Below, piece by piece: positions 42,484 to 51,081 of a stretch of DNA of 64,000 nucleotides; positions within the stretch are counted from its first letter, which is position 1, and each line of letters begins with the position of its first letter. Source of the DNA: Povalibacter uvarum. Its GTDB lineage: Bacteria > Pseudomonadota > Gammaproteobacteria > Steroidobacterales > Steroidobacteraceae. The notes beneath the pieces are model-generated. The model made no database searches. It was not told the origin of the DNA and saw nothing but the letters and a program-made list of their open reading frames with translations. A program made the position numbers and the translations under genes. The DNA lies in assembly GCF_014202975.1 (NCBI RefSeq), contig NZ_JACHHZ010000005.1, positions 186,001 to 250,000 on the forward strand, in the 5' to 3' direction.

Positions 42484-43578
42484 ATGGGTTATCAATCACG
42501 TGACGGGAGGCAATCGGATCAGTCCCGGAATCAGGGGCGCAACCATCGCAACGAGGAAGCGCGTCGCTTCCGCGACGACAGTGGCTGGGACGATGAGAAT
42601 GCGCCGCGATCGGCCGAAGGCATCGGCGACTACGGCGGTTACAGCGACAGCCGCTACAGCAGCGGCGGGCGCTTTGGTGGATATGCCGAAGAGGAGTCGT
42701 CCTACCGTGGCGACTACTCGCCGCGCCATTCGCGTCGCGAAGAGAACGACTGGCGCGATCGGGGACGTGGCAACTACGAAAACCAGAGCAACTACGAGCG
42801 CTACGGCTACGGTCAATCGGGCTCCAGCCAATCGGGCTCCGGCCAGTCCCGTTTCGGCCAGTCGCGCTTCGAGCGCGATTCCGGCTACGAAGGCTCGCGG
42901 CATGGCGAGAACGAACCGGACTTCCGCACACAGCCGTGGCGGGATCGCTCGACGGAAGGCTGGAGCGGCGATCATTACCCGCATCGTGATTTCACTTCCG
43001 GCCGCGGCGGCGACTACGAGCGCGGCTCGTCGGGTCGCGGCTATGGGCAGGACTATGGTCGCGGGAGCGAACAGGACGGGCGCTACGGCAGCCTGAGTTC
43101 CGCTTACGACTCCGACTATCGCACTGCGAGCGGCTACAGCGGTGACTACGGCTATCAAGGTTCCTCCGGGGCTTCTTCCGGTCGCGGCAATCGCGGCAAG
43201 GGCCCGAAGGGATACGAGCGTTCAGACGATCGCCTGAAGGAAGTAATCTGCGAGCGCCTGTCGGACGACTCGGATATCGATGCAAGCGAAATCACGGTGA
43301 ACGTGACCGGGGGTATCGTGAAGCTCACCGGCACTGTCGACAGCCGCAACGAGAAGTATGCGGTCGAGGAAATGATTGCCAACTGCAGCGGCGTGAAGGA
43401 CGTCGATAACCAGTTGCGAGTGCAGACGAGTCGCTCGTCGAGTCAGTCGTCACAGTCGCAGCGTGACAACTCCCTGGGCTACAGCGCGAGCGGTCAGGAC
43501 GGCGGCTATGGACAGGCGGGCGCCGGACGGCCGACAACGACTACCCAGACGTCGACGCCGAGTACGAAGAAGCAGTAG
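42484..43578 (+). CDS. BON-domain protein with long disordered Arg/Gly/Ser/Tyr-rich region
   Basis: 364 aa. Residues 1 to about 265 are low complexity with Arg, Gly, Ser, Tyr, Asp and Gln (SSQSGSGQSRFGQSRF, GRGGDYERGSSGRGYGQD), likely disordered. The BON domain follows at about 273-345 (DDRLKEVICERLSDDSDIDASEITVNVTGGIVKLTGTVDSRNEKY ... VKDVDNQLRVQ), then a Ser/Gln/Thr-rich tail. BON domains bind phospholipid or envelope surfaces. There is no signal peptide, and the R/Y/G composition recalls phase-separating proteins. The ATG has AGGAGAAGG upstream. Confidence 0.87.
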   Translation: MGYQSRDGRQSDQSRNQGRNHRNEEARRFRDDSGWDDENAPRSAEGIGDYGGYSDSRYSSGGRFGGYAEEESSYRGDYSPRHSRREENDWRDRGRGNYENQSNYERYGYGQSGSSQSGSGQSRFGQSRFERDSGYEGSRHGENEPDFRTQPWRDRSTEGWSGDHYPHRDFTSGRGGDYERGSSGRGYGQDYGRGSEQDGRYGSLSSAYDSDYRTASGYSGDYGYQGSSGASSGRGNRGKGPKGYERSDDRLKEVICERLSDDSDIDASEITVNVTGGIVKLTGTVDSRNEKYAVEEMIANCSGVKDVDNQLRVQTSRSSSQSSQSQRDNSLGYSASGQDGGYGQAGAGRPTTTTQTSTPSTKKQ

Positions 43579-43590
43579 CTGAGGTCATTG

Positions 43591-43631
43591 GCCAGCTAGC
43601 CGGCCAGCCGGTTAGCTGGCTTCTTTTCTTT
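43591..43631. terminator. Strong terminator overlapping the yihY 3' end
   Basis: GCCAGCTAGCCGG and CCGGTTAGCTGGC pair over 13 bases with one G-T wobble, with loop CCAG, followed by TTCTTTTCTT. It terminates the BON gene (stop 43578). Its left arm contains the stop codon of the convergent YihY gene (43596), so the last codons of that gene lie inside the hairpin. Confidence 0.85.
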
Positions 43632-44435
43632 CATCCCTCCAGCGCACGCCGTGATCTCAGCTCCAAACAGGAAGATCTGCGCCGTGTAATACAACCAGAG
43701 CAGCATCGCCGCGAATGACGCTGCTGCGCCGAATGCCGAAGGTTGTGTCGAACGTCCCAGATAGAGTCCGATCAGCCATCGGCCTGCTTGAAAGAAGAGG
43801 GCCGTGATCAACGCGCCGGTGAGCGCGGAACTCCAGGACAGTCGGCGTGCGGGCAGATAGCGATAAATGCCGGCGACAAGCACGGTGATCAACGAAGTCG
43901 ATACCAGCAGATCGATTGCGGTAATCATGATCATGAACTCGGCGTAGCGCTCGGCGACGATGGCTCTCACTCCTGCAAGCGCAGTCGTGATCGTCAACGA
44001 GACCAGCAGCAGGAACCCCACGGCGAGGATCAGGCCGAAGGACAACAGCCGGGCTCTCAGGAATCCGCGGATACCTTTGGGGACTTCAGCATGCGCACCC
44101 CAGATCCGTTCGAGTGCGCTCTCGAGCGCGGCGAACACGGTCGTGGCGCCGATCAGCAGACTCACGACGCTCAGCGCCGTAGCGATCATGCCGCCATCGC
44201 TCTGCGAGTTGCGCATTGCGTCGAGCAGGATCTCCGCGGTGCCCGCGCCGAAGAGGGAACGCAACTGACTTGCCAGATTCGCGTGCGCGGCTTCGAGGCC
44301 GACGATCCAGCCCATGAACGTGACCAGAATGATGAGCAGCGGCGCCAGCGAGAATGCGCAGTAGAACGCGAGTGCAGCGCCCAGCGTCGGCGCTTCGTCA
44401 GCGGACCAGTGGGTCGCTGCGCACCGCAGGTGCAT
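43596..44435 (-). CDS. YihY-type (formerly RNase BN-like) inner-membrane protein
   Basis: About 279 aa from ATG 44435. Motifs: DEAPTLGAALAFYCAFSLAPLLIILV, AALESALERIWGA, YRYLPARRLSWSSALTGALITALFFQAGRWLIGLYL and YYTAQIFLFGAEIT. Six membrane helices fit the family; it is not a nuclease, and transport or export is assumed. A TTG at 44468 would add 11 residues; neither start has a good ribosome site. It lies just downstream of the hydroxylase gene in the same direction. Confidence 0.87.
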   Translation of the reverse strand: MHLRCAATHWSADEAPTLGAALAFYCAFSLAPLLIILVTFMGWIVGLEAAHANLASQLRSLFGAGTAEILLDAMRNSQSDGGMIATALSVVSLLIGATTVFAALESALERIWGAHAEVPKGIRGFLRARLLSFGLILAVGFLLLVSLTITTALAGVRAIVAERYAEFMIMITAIDLLVSTSLITVLVAGIYRYLPARRLSWSSALTGALITALFFQAGRWLIGLYLGRSTQPSAFGAAASFAAMLLWLYYTAQIFLFGAEITACAGGMKEKKPANRLAG

Positions 44436-44528
44436 CCATCCGGATCTAAGCCAATGATCGCGTCGCAAGGTTGGAAATCCACGCTCTCACATCGCAGCAA
44501 TGCGCTGCGGCGAGCAGCGGTTCCGGGA

Positions 44529-46691
44529 TCAGGCGCCGAGGATTGGCCAGGTCCGGATGCGTCGCCCGAGAAGCCGCGACGCGGCGTTGCTGACCGCGGC
44601 CATGGCAGCAGGGGTCACGATCTCCCCAATGCCGCAGATGCCTGAGTCGCTCGGCACCAGCACGACTTCGACGGACGGACATTCGTTCATGCGCAGGAGC
44701 CGGTAGTCCGCGAAGCTTCGCTGCTCGACTGCGCCGCCCTGCAACGAGACGCGCTCATGAAGCGCCGCGGAGGCACCCATCACGAAGCCGCTGATGGCCT
44801 GTGCCTCCACGATGCCGGGATTGATGACGGTCCCGACATCGACGGCGACGGTCGCTTTCAGAAGCGTCGGTGTACCATCGCGCAAGGTCATCTCCGTGAT
44901 CACAGCCGCGTGGCATTCAGGCGAGTCGTAGATACCGCAGGCGAGGCCGCGAACGACATCCTTGTCTGGAGGTCGCCGCCATCCCGCGCGGTCAGCCAGC
45001 GAGGTCAGCACCTGCCGCATCCGCTTCGGATCGAACGTCACGCGCGTCTCCGCGTTGACGACGAACGATTGCGGCTGGGCATGCAGATGCCGGAGGCGAA
45101 ACTCGAGCGGATCGTGACCGCATTGCTGCGCAGCTTCGTCCATGAAGCATTCGACTGCCGTCGTCACGTTGTTCCAGTACGTGCCGCGCCACCACGCGCA
45201 AGGCGTCATGGGTTTCGCGGCGCGATGCTCGATGCGAATGTTCGGAACGTCATAGAGCAGCGAGACGAGGGGCGTGGCAATCGTCCAGTCGGCGCCTGCG
45301 GCGTCGATCTGCGATGGTTCCTGCTGACGAAGCACGGATTCGGCGGCACAGCGATGTTCGAAGCTCACGAGCCTCCTGCTCGCATCGATGCGTGCGCGTA
45401 GACGATGCACGCTGGCCGAGCGATAGAGACCGAATTGCACGTCGTCTTCGCGCGTCCAGAGCACTTGCACGGGCCGTCGCAGCGACTTCGCGAGTCGCGC
45501 CGCTTCGAGGCCGTAGTCGATCTCCAGGCGGCGTCCGAACGAGCCGCCGATCAGGCATGAATGAACGACGACTTTCTCCGGCGCGAAACCGAGCTCGCGG
45601 ACGATCGCGTCCTTGAGGCGCGTCTGGCGCTGGTTGCCGCACCACACTTCGATGCGGTCATCGACGATGTGGGCCGTCGCGTTCGGCGGCTCCATCGGCA
45701 CATGAGCGAGGAATGGCTGTCGATACTCCGCCGCGATTGTTCTGCCGCCGTCGATCTGTCCGCGTTCGAGCGATACGATGCCCGGCTCGTTACAAAGCCG
45801 CGCCAGCGCTTCGAGCGGGGAGGGCGTGACCGTCGAGGGCTGCGTCCATTCGACGCGAAGTGCTTCGCGTGCGCGCTGCGCAGACCAGGAGTCCTCGGCG
45901 ACGACCGCCACCGCATCGCGAACGTGATCCGTCGACGGCCACGCATTCCCGGGCTGTGCGACCGTAGCGATAAAGCCGGGGGTCCTGAGTGCAGCGGAAT
46001 CGTCGAAGCGTGCGAGTTTTGCGCCGAGTACCGGCGCGCGTACCAGCACGGCAAAGCACAATCCCGGCAGGCGCTTGTCGATCCCGTAGGCCGCCCTGCC
46101 AGCGATGATCTCTTCGTGATGCGCAACCCTTCCTGGTCGCCCGATGTATCGCCATGTCTCCGGCGTTTTGAGGCTCACGGCCTCCGCGGCGGGAGGCGTC
46201 AGCGCGGCAGCCTCATCGACCAGTTCGTTGTAGGCAATTTTTCGCCCGGTCGGCCGATGCGTGATTTCCGCATCGAAGGTACTGAGCTCGGTGATCGGAA
46301 CGGTCCAGCGTGTCGCCGCGGCCTGCAGCAGCATCGAGCGAGCCGTCGCGCCGGCTCTGCGCATGCGGTCTTGCCAGCCCGCGACCGTATAGCTGCCGCC
46401 CGTGAGGATCATGCCGAAGCGGGGATCCGAGGGCACCTGCACGATTTCGATGCGGCGCGGGTCGACGTCGAGTTCTTCGGCCAGCAGGGTCCTGAGCCCG
46501 GTATGTGCCCCCTGGCCCATTTCCACGCGGCTGGTCAGCATCAGGATACGGCCGTTGCCATGGAGCTCGACCCACCATTGCGGGGCCAGAACGCGCTGCG
46601 GTGCTGCTTTGCACCCCACGAAGGCGAGGCCGATGCCTCCGACCAGCAGGATTTGTGCAAATTGTCGTCGTGTCAGGGGAACCTGGGTCAT
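44529..46691 (-). CDS. Molybdopterin hydroxylase large subunit (isoquinoline 1-oxidoreductase beta-like)
   Basis: 720 aa. The N-terminal signal TRRQFAQILLVGGIGLAFVGC has a twin-arginine pattern and a lipobox, so Tat export and lipid anchoring are likely. Conserved cofactor regions: SRVEMGQGAHTGLRTLLAEEL, IGGSFGRRLEIDYGLEAARLAK, DVGTVINPGIVEAQAISGFVMG and GIGEIVTPAAMAAVSNAA (catalytic-type Glu). The usual small [2Fe-2S] partner (IorA type) is not adjacent on either side, so the gene is orphan here. Substrate unknown; aldehydes or N-heterocycles are common for the family. Confidence 0.88.
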   Translation of the reverse strand: MTQVPLTRRQFAQILLVGGIGLAFVGCKAAPQRVLAPQWWVELHGNGRILMLTSRVEMGQGAHTGLRTLLAEELDVDPRRIEIVQVPSDPRFGMILTGGSYTVAGWQDRMRRAGATARSMLLQAAATRWTVPITELSTFDAEITHRPTGRKIAYNELVDEAAALTPPAAEAVSLKTPETWRYIGRPGRVAHHEEIIAGRAAYGIDKRLPGLCFAVLVRAPVLGAKLARFDDSAALRTPGFIATVAQPGNAWPSTDHVRDAVAVVAEDSWSAQRAREALRVEWTQPSTVTPSPLEALARLCNEPGIVSLERGQIDGGRTIAAEYRQPFLAHVPMEPPNATAHIVDDRIEVWCGNQRQTRLKDAIVRELGFAPEKVVVHSCLIGGSFGRRLEIDYGLEAARLAKSLRRPVQVLWTREDDVQFGLYRSASVHRLRARIDASRRLVSFEHRCAAESVLRQQEPSQIDAAGADWTIATPLVSLLYDVPNIRIEHRAAKPMTPCAWWRGTYWNNVTTAVECFMDEAAQQCGHDPLEFRLRHLHAQPQSFVVNAETRVTFDPKRMRQVLTSLADRAGWRRPPDKDVVRGLACGIYDSPECHAAVITEMTLRDGTPTLLKATVAVDVGTVINPGIVEAQAISGFVMGASAALHERVSLQGGAVEQRSFADYRLLRMNECPSVEVVLVPSDSGICGIGEIVTPAAMAAVSNAASRLLGRRIRTWPILGA

Positions 46692-46810
46692 CGCGATCCG
46701 TCCGAAGGTTTCGGCGACTGGGCGCGCAGGCGGCGAAGCACTATTCTGCGCGGCGCGGTCCGGCCCGAACCGGTCCTGTGCTCAACGACGGCTCCATGTG
46801 ACGAACGGCT

Positions 46811-47677
46811 ATGACGACACTCACTGAATTCCCGATGCTTGCGAGCGTGCAGCGCCGACTCGTCGGCAATCGCATGAATTGCCTGTGGCTGCTCGGTCCT
46901 TCGCTGGTCCTGGCATTGATCGGCTGGTGCGAGCTGCACACCACGCTGTTCGGCGGCACGTCCCCGGGCCTGTGCGTCTCGGGTGTCTGGGCGGTGCAGG
47001 TGGCGGCGGGCTGGATCCTGGCGGGAGCCGCACTGCTGCAATGGGGAGACAGGATCAGTCAGATGGCACGGGCCCTCGGGCATCCGGCTGTGGCCATCCT
47101 GATAGGAGCCGCGGTCATCGCAGGATTCACACTCGTCAGCGAATGGGCGCTAGCGCATCCGGACGCGATCTTCATGAAGTTCGTTTACGGACGCGCGCCC
47201 TTGCACGTGGCCGTAGCAGCGCTGCTCGTCGCGAGTTTCGTGTGGATGCAGCGCGATCGTGAACAGCCGGAGGTCGCGACAGCAACGACTACTGTCACGC
47301 CGCCCGCTGTGGAGAGGGTGTCCGTTGAAGAGATCGAGCCTGAGCCCGCGCCGGTGACTATCTCTCAGGACTTCCTGCGGACGCTGGAAGTCATGACGGG
47401 ACGGGGACGCACTACCGTCAACGTCAGCGAAGTCGAATGTCTCGAAGCCGATCGCAACTACATCAGCGTATTGCACTCGTCAGGCCGGACGTATCTCGTT
47501 CGTCAGACGATGGCATCGATCGAGCAGCTGCTCGATCCCGGGATGTTCGTGCGCGTGCACCGGTCCACGATCGTGAATCGCGAGTGCCTGCGTGAGCGTC
47601 GGGCGGGCGGCGTGCTCGTGCTGCGGTCTGGCCGCACGGTGAAGATCGGACGGGCGTATCGCGAACGGGTGAACTGA
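46811..47677 (+). CDS. LytTR-type DNA-binding regulator with membrane domain
   Basis: 288 aa. Membrane helices lie at about 27-45, 57-75, 90-110 and 130-145. After a Glu/Pro-rich linker comes a LytTR domain (VNVSEVECLEADRNYISVLHSSGRTYLVRQTMASIEQLL; FVRVHRSTIVNRECL; GRTVKIGRAYRERVN). It acts as a one-component membrane-sensed transcription factor. It is divergent from the molybdopterin hydroxylase, and the 119-base gap probably holds both promoters, so that gene is a candidate target. Confidence 0.9.
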   Translation: MTTLTEFPMLASVQRRLVGNRMNCLWLLGPSLVLALIGWCELHTTLFGGTSPGLCVSGVWAVQVAAGWILAGAALLQWGDRISQMARALGHPAVAILIGAAVIAGFTLVSEWALAHPDAIFMKFVYGRAPLHVAVAALLVASFVWMQRDREQPEVATATTTVTPPAVERVSVEEIEPEPAPVTISQDFLRTLEVMTGRGRTTVNVSEVECLEADRNYISVLHSSGRTYLVRQTMASIEQLLDPGMFVRVHRSTIVNRECLRERRAGGVLVLRSGRTVKIGRAYRERVN

Positions 47678-47706
47678 CTCCTGCGCTGGAGCCGGAGTGT
47701 GAAATC

Positions 47707-49260
47707 CTAGTTAGTCTTCGCCTGACGCTCCTTCTCCCGCTGCTCCGAGACCAGCGAGTACGCCACGTAATACTTGTAGATGTTGCTGACGTACTGAACG
47801 GTCTCGCGGCCGACTTTCTCCGAGACCACCACCTCGACGTTGTTGAACCATTTGTTCGGATCGAGGCCGCGCTTCGCGGCCGTCTCGCGCAGGCTGCGGA
47901 TGCGGTTCGGTCCGGCATTGTACGAGGCGAACGCGAACAGGGCCTTGTTGACCTCGTCCATGGGTTCGTCGGCGTAGTACTGGTCGATCATGAAGCGCAC
48001 GTACTTCACGCCGGCGTGAATGTTCGGTTCGATCTGGCGGATGTCGCCGACTTTCATGTCTTTGCCCGTTGCCGGCATTATCTGCATGACGCCGATGGCG
48101 CCGACGTGGCTGCGCACTTTCTGGTCGAGACCGGATTCCTGGTATCCCTGCGCGGCCATCAGCAGCCAGTCGATCTGGTACTGCTCGCTGTATTTCTTGA
48201 ACAGTTCAGCCAGCTGAACGAACTTCTGGCGCTCCGCATCGGAGGTGGCGCTCTTCGCCCAACGCGTGTTCTGCAGGTATTTCTGGATGACGACGTTGCC
48301 GAAGGTCGTGCCGCGCTTGTTCTTCTCGATGAAAGCATCGAGCTCGGCCTTCAGTTGCGGGCTGTTCTTGCGCACAGCGAAGGCAATGTCGCCGGCCTCG
48401 CGCACGACCAGGTCCTCGCGAACCTTCATGTCCTTGTAGATCTGGCTCCAGAACATCGCGAGATAGCGGTCGACGACGCTGTATTTCACCAGGCCGGCGT
48501 TCACCATCTCCAGCACGTCTTCGGCCTCGAATGTCGGCGGCGCATCGCGCAATGCGATCGGTGCCTTGCCCCGCTTTTTCAGGTCGGCATTCAGCGCCGT
48601 CAGGCTGCCGTAGTAGCTCGACGTTCGCTGCACGAAGATTTCCTTGCCGGAGAGGTCGTCGAGCGACGCGATCGGCGGCGCGTCGGCTGAGGTGACCACG
48701 ATCTCCTTGACGCCTGTTGCCAGCGGTGTCGTGAACTCGACGAGCTTGCTGCGCTCCGGTGTGACGGTCATGTTCGCGGCGATGACATCGCCATGCCCGG
48801 CATTGAGCTGCGGAATAAGTTGGTCGCGCGACGTGGGGAAGAACACCACGGCGACGCGCAGTTTGGTGAGCTTGTGCTTGGTGTTCAGCGTCTTGTCGAA
48901 CTCCTGCATCAGCTCGTAGCTGAGACCGCGCTGCGTCGCATTGTCGAGGAAGTAGAACGTCTTGCTGTAGGGCACGAGCACGCGGATCATCCGCCGCTCG
49001 ATCATGCCGTTCAGATCGCCGGTCCATGGCTTGGTGTTGACCTCGAAGTTGAGGCCATCGTCGACACCCTCGTCCTCCGCAGCGGACTGCGCGGTCGGAC
49101 TATCTGCAGGCAGAGTCTCGGCGGGTGCCGCAGTCTGCGCAGCGGGCTCTGGTGCGCGCTGATCTGCAGGCGCAGCAGCAGGCGGCTGCTTCTGTTCAGG
49201 CTGCCCGTCGCCGCATCCCGCAGCGAGAAGAGAACACAGGAACAAGGGGCCAAACCGCAT
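47707..49260 (-). CDS. mltF: MltF-like lytic transglycosylase lipoprotein
   Basis: About 517 aa. Lipobox SLLAAGCGDG, then an Ala/Pro-rich linker. An SBP_bac_3-type domain (MIRVLVPYSKTFYFLDNATQRGLSYELMQEFDK; IAANMTVTPERSKLVEFTTPL) precedes an SLT domain with the catalytic Glu in AAQGYQESGLDQKV, and GAIGVMQIMPATG. It cleaves peptidoglycan with formation of 1,6-anhydro-muramic acid; the regulatory N-domain binds cell-wall peptides in the family. The start at 49260 follows CGGAG; the longer frame to 49293 would break the lipobox spacing. Confidence 0.93.
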   Translation of the reverse strand: MRFGPLFLCSLLAAGCGDGQPEQKQPPAAAPADQRAPEPAAQTAAPAETLPADSPTAQSAAEDEGVDDGLNFEVNTKPWTGDLNGMIERRMIRVLVPYSKTFYFLDNATQRGLSYELMQEFDKTLNTKHKLTKLRVAVVFFPTSRDQLIPQLNAGHGDVIAANMTVTPERSKLVEFTTPLATGVKEIVVTSADAPPIASLDDLSGKEIFVQRTSSYYGSLTALNADLKKRGKAPIALRDAPPTFEAEDVLEMVNAGLVKYSVVDRYLAMFWSQIYKDMKVREDLVVREAGDIAFAVRKNSPQLKAELDAFIEKNKRGTTFGNVVIQKYLQNTRWAKSATSDAERQKFVQLAELFKKYSEQYQIDWLLMAAQGYQESGLDQKVRSHVGAIGVMQIMPATGKDMKVGDIRQIEPNIHAGVKYVRFMIDQYYADEPMDEVNKALFAFASYNAGPNRIRSLRETAAKRGLDPNKWFNNVEVVVSEKVGRETVQYVSNIYKYYVAYSLVSEQREKERQAKTN

Positions 49261-49461
49261 TTCCGCTCCGGCAAGGCGCGTCACCCGCCCCATTGTCGGC
49301 TGTGGGGAGGCGAGATGTATCCGTAGTAGGTGAAAGCGGGCATCCGCGAGGGCTGCAGCGGATATTTCGGCGATTTGCCCCGCCCCGGGCGCTGCCCACT
49401 TCCCCTATTTTCGCCGCTTCCGAGTCGGTCCACAGTGCCGCCTCGACCTCGGAGGCCACCC

Positions 49462-51054
49462 ATGCATGCGTCGTTGACCGATCCACGCCGCGCCGTTTCG
49501 CGCGGAGTATTGCTAGTCGCCATCGCCGGTACCGTCTGTGCGTGCGGGTCCAAGACGGAACCGACCGGCCCTGCCGCGTCGACAGATCCGGCTGCGCAGT
49601 CAACCGGCATGACACAGGCGGGAGCCCCGGCCGAAGTCGCGCCTCCCGTTCCGGCGCCCGCGGTGACGCAAGCATCGTGGGCTCCCGATGCACTCGAGGA
49701 GTTGCTGGCGCCGATTGCGCTGTATCCGGATCAACTGCTCGGTCAGGTCCTCGCGGCGTCCGTGAATTCGCAGGAAGTCCTCGATGCGGGCAACTGGCTG
49801 CTGCAGAACGAGAGCCTGAAAGGGAACGAGCTCGACGCCGCCGCGCAGAAGGCCGGGTTCGGTCCGGCCATGCGCTCGCTCGTTCAGTTTCCGACCGTCG
49901 TCGACATGATGTGCCAGCAGATCGACTGGACGCGGCAGGTGGGATCGGCGTTCAGCTCCGATCAGGCGGCAGTGCTCGATGCCGTGCAACGGCTGCGCGT
50001 GCAGGCCCAGGAGACGGGCAACCTGAAATCGACGAAGGAGCAGAAGGTCGAAACGAAGACGGAGAACAGCAAGGTCGTCGTGGAAGTGAAACCGGCCGAT
50101 CCGCAGATCGTCTACGTGCCGACGTACAACCCGCAGACGGTCTACACGACGCCACCGCCTGCACCGACGACAACGACGACGGTGGTCCACGAGGAAGACA
50201 CCGTGAGCACGGGAGCCGCTGTGGCCGGCGGCCTGATTGCATTCGGGCTGGGCGTCATCATCGGCAACGAGATGAACGACGACTATTACCCGCACTGGGG
50301 ATACGGCAGCGTTTACTACGGCCCGCGTCCGTTCTATCCGCCCGCGTATGTCTATCGACCTGCGTACGGCCCGGCGTTCCGGCCCGCCTACGGCTACGCG
50401 TCGCCCCCGGGTTATCGCTACAACTACAACAACGTCAATATTCGTAACGATGTGAACATCAACATCAATAACGACTACTTCAACCGATTCGACAACAATC
50501 AGAACCTGCGCGGCAACACCAACAGTCCGCTGCGTCCGACGCAACAGCCGCGCGTCGGTCAGACAGGCGGCACGCAGCGGGTGGGTCAGACGGGGGGCAC
50601 ACAACGCGTCGGCCAGGCGAAAACCGCCGAGAACTGGAAGGGACAATCAACGTACCAGGGCGCGAAGAACCCTGCGACCGCCGAGCGGCTGAATCAGGCA
50701 GCGGGCGGCCGTGCGGGCACACATGAGTCGCGCGATGTCGGTGGTGCCGGCGGCACGCGCAATCCCGCACTCGCTCAAACGCAACAGCGTGAGCAGCCGG
50801 CGCGCACTCAGCATGCGGATCGCGGTTACGGAGGCTCGACCCGAACCGACGCGAGGGAGCACACGCCGACGCGAGATCTGGGTGGCGCAACCGCGTCGCA
50901 CCGGCCGGCAACTCAGCATGCGGCACCCGAAAGGCGCGACAACGCATTCTCCGGTGCGCATCGGGAAGGCGGTGGATCGTTCGATCGCGCAGCCAGCACG
51001 CGCGGCCATGCGAGCGCTGGTCATGCACGCAGCGGCGGCGGACGTCGGCGCTGA
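49462..51054 (+). CDS. DUF3300 lipoprotein with Gly/Tyr/Asn-rich tail
   Basis: About 530 aa. Lipobox VCACGS. DUF3300 domain: LLAPIALYPDQLLGQVLAASVNSQEVLDAGNWLLQN and VKPADPQIVYVPTYNPQTVY. A membrane-like or zipper segment (GAAVAGGLIAFGLGVIIGNEM) leads to a Tyr/Pro-rich part, then an Asn-rich stretch (NNVNIRNDVNININNDYFN) and an imperfect 9-residue repeat VGQTGGTQR at about 365-385. The C-terminus is His/Arg/Gly rich. The family partner DUF2950 is encoded next (10-base gap to its open frame). ATG 49462 has GGAGG at about 7-base spacing. Confidence 0.88.
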   Translation: MHASLTDPRRAVSRGVLLVAIAGTVCACGSKTEPTGPAASTDPAAQSTGMTQAGAPAEVAPPVPAPAVTQASWAPDALEELLAPIALYPDQLLGQVLAASVNSQEVLDAGNWLLQNESLKGNELDAAAQKAGFGPAMRSLVQFPTVVDMMCQQIDWTRQVGSAFSSDQAAVLDAVQRLRVQAQETGNLKSTKEQKVETKTENSKVVVEVKPADPQIVYVPTYNPQTVYTTPPPAPTTTTTVVHEEDTVSTGAAVAGGLIAFGLGVIIGNEMNDDYYPHWGYGSVYYGPRPFYPPAYVYRPAYGPAFRPAYGYASPPGYRYNYNNVNIRNDVNININNDYFNRFDNNQNLRGNTNSPLRPTQQPRVGQTGGTQRVGQTGGTQRVGQAKTAENWKGQSTYQGAKNPATAERLNQAAGGRAGTHESRDVGGAGGTRNPALAQTQQREQPARTQHADRGYGGSTRTDAREHTPTRDLGGATASHRPATQHAAPERRDNAFSGAHREGGGSFDRAASTRGHASAGHARSGGGRRR

Positions 51055-51081
51055 TCATAGGCAATGGGTGGAGTGACTCTC

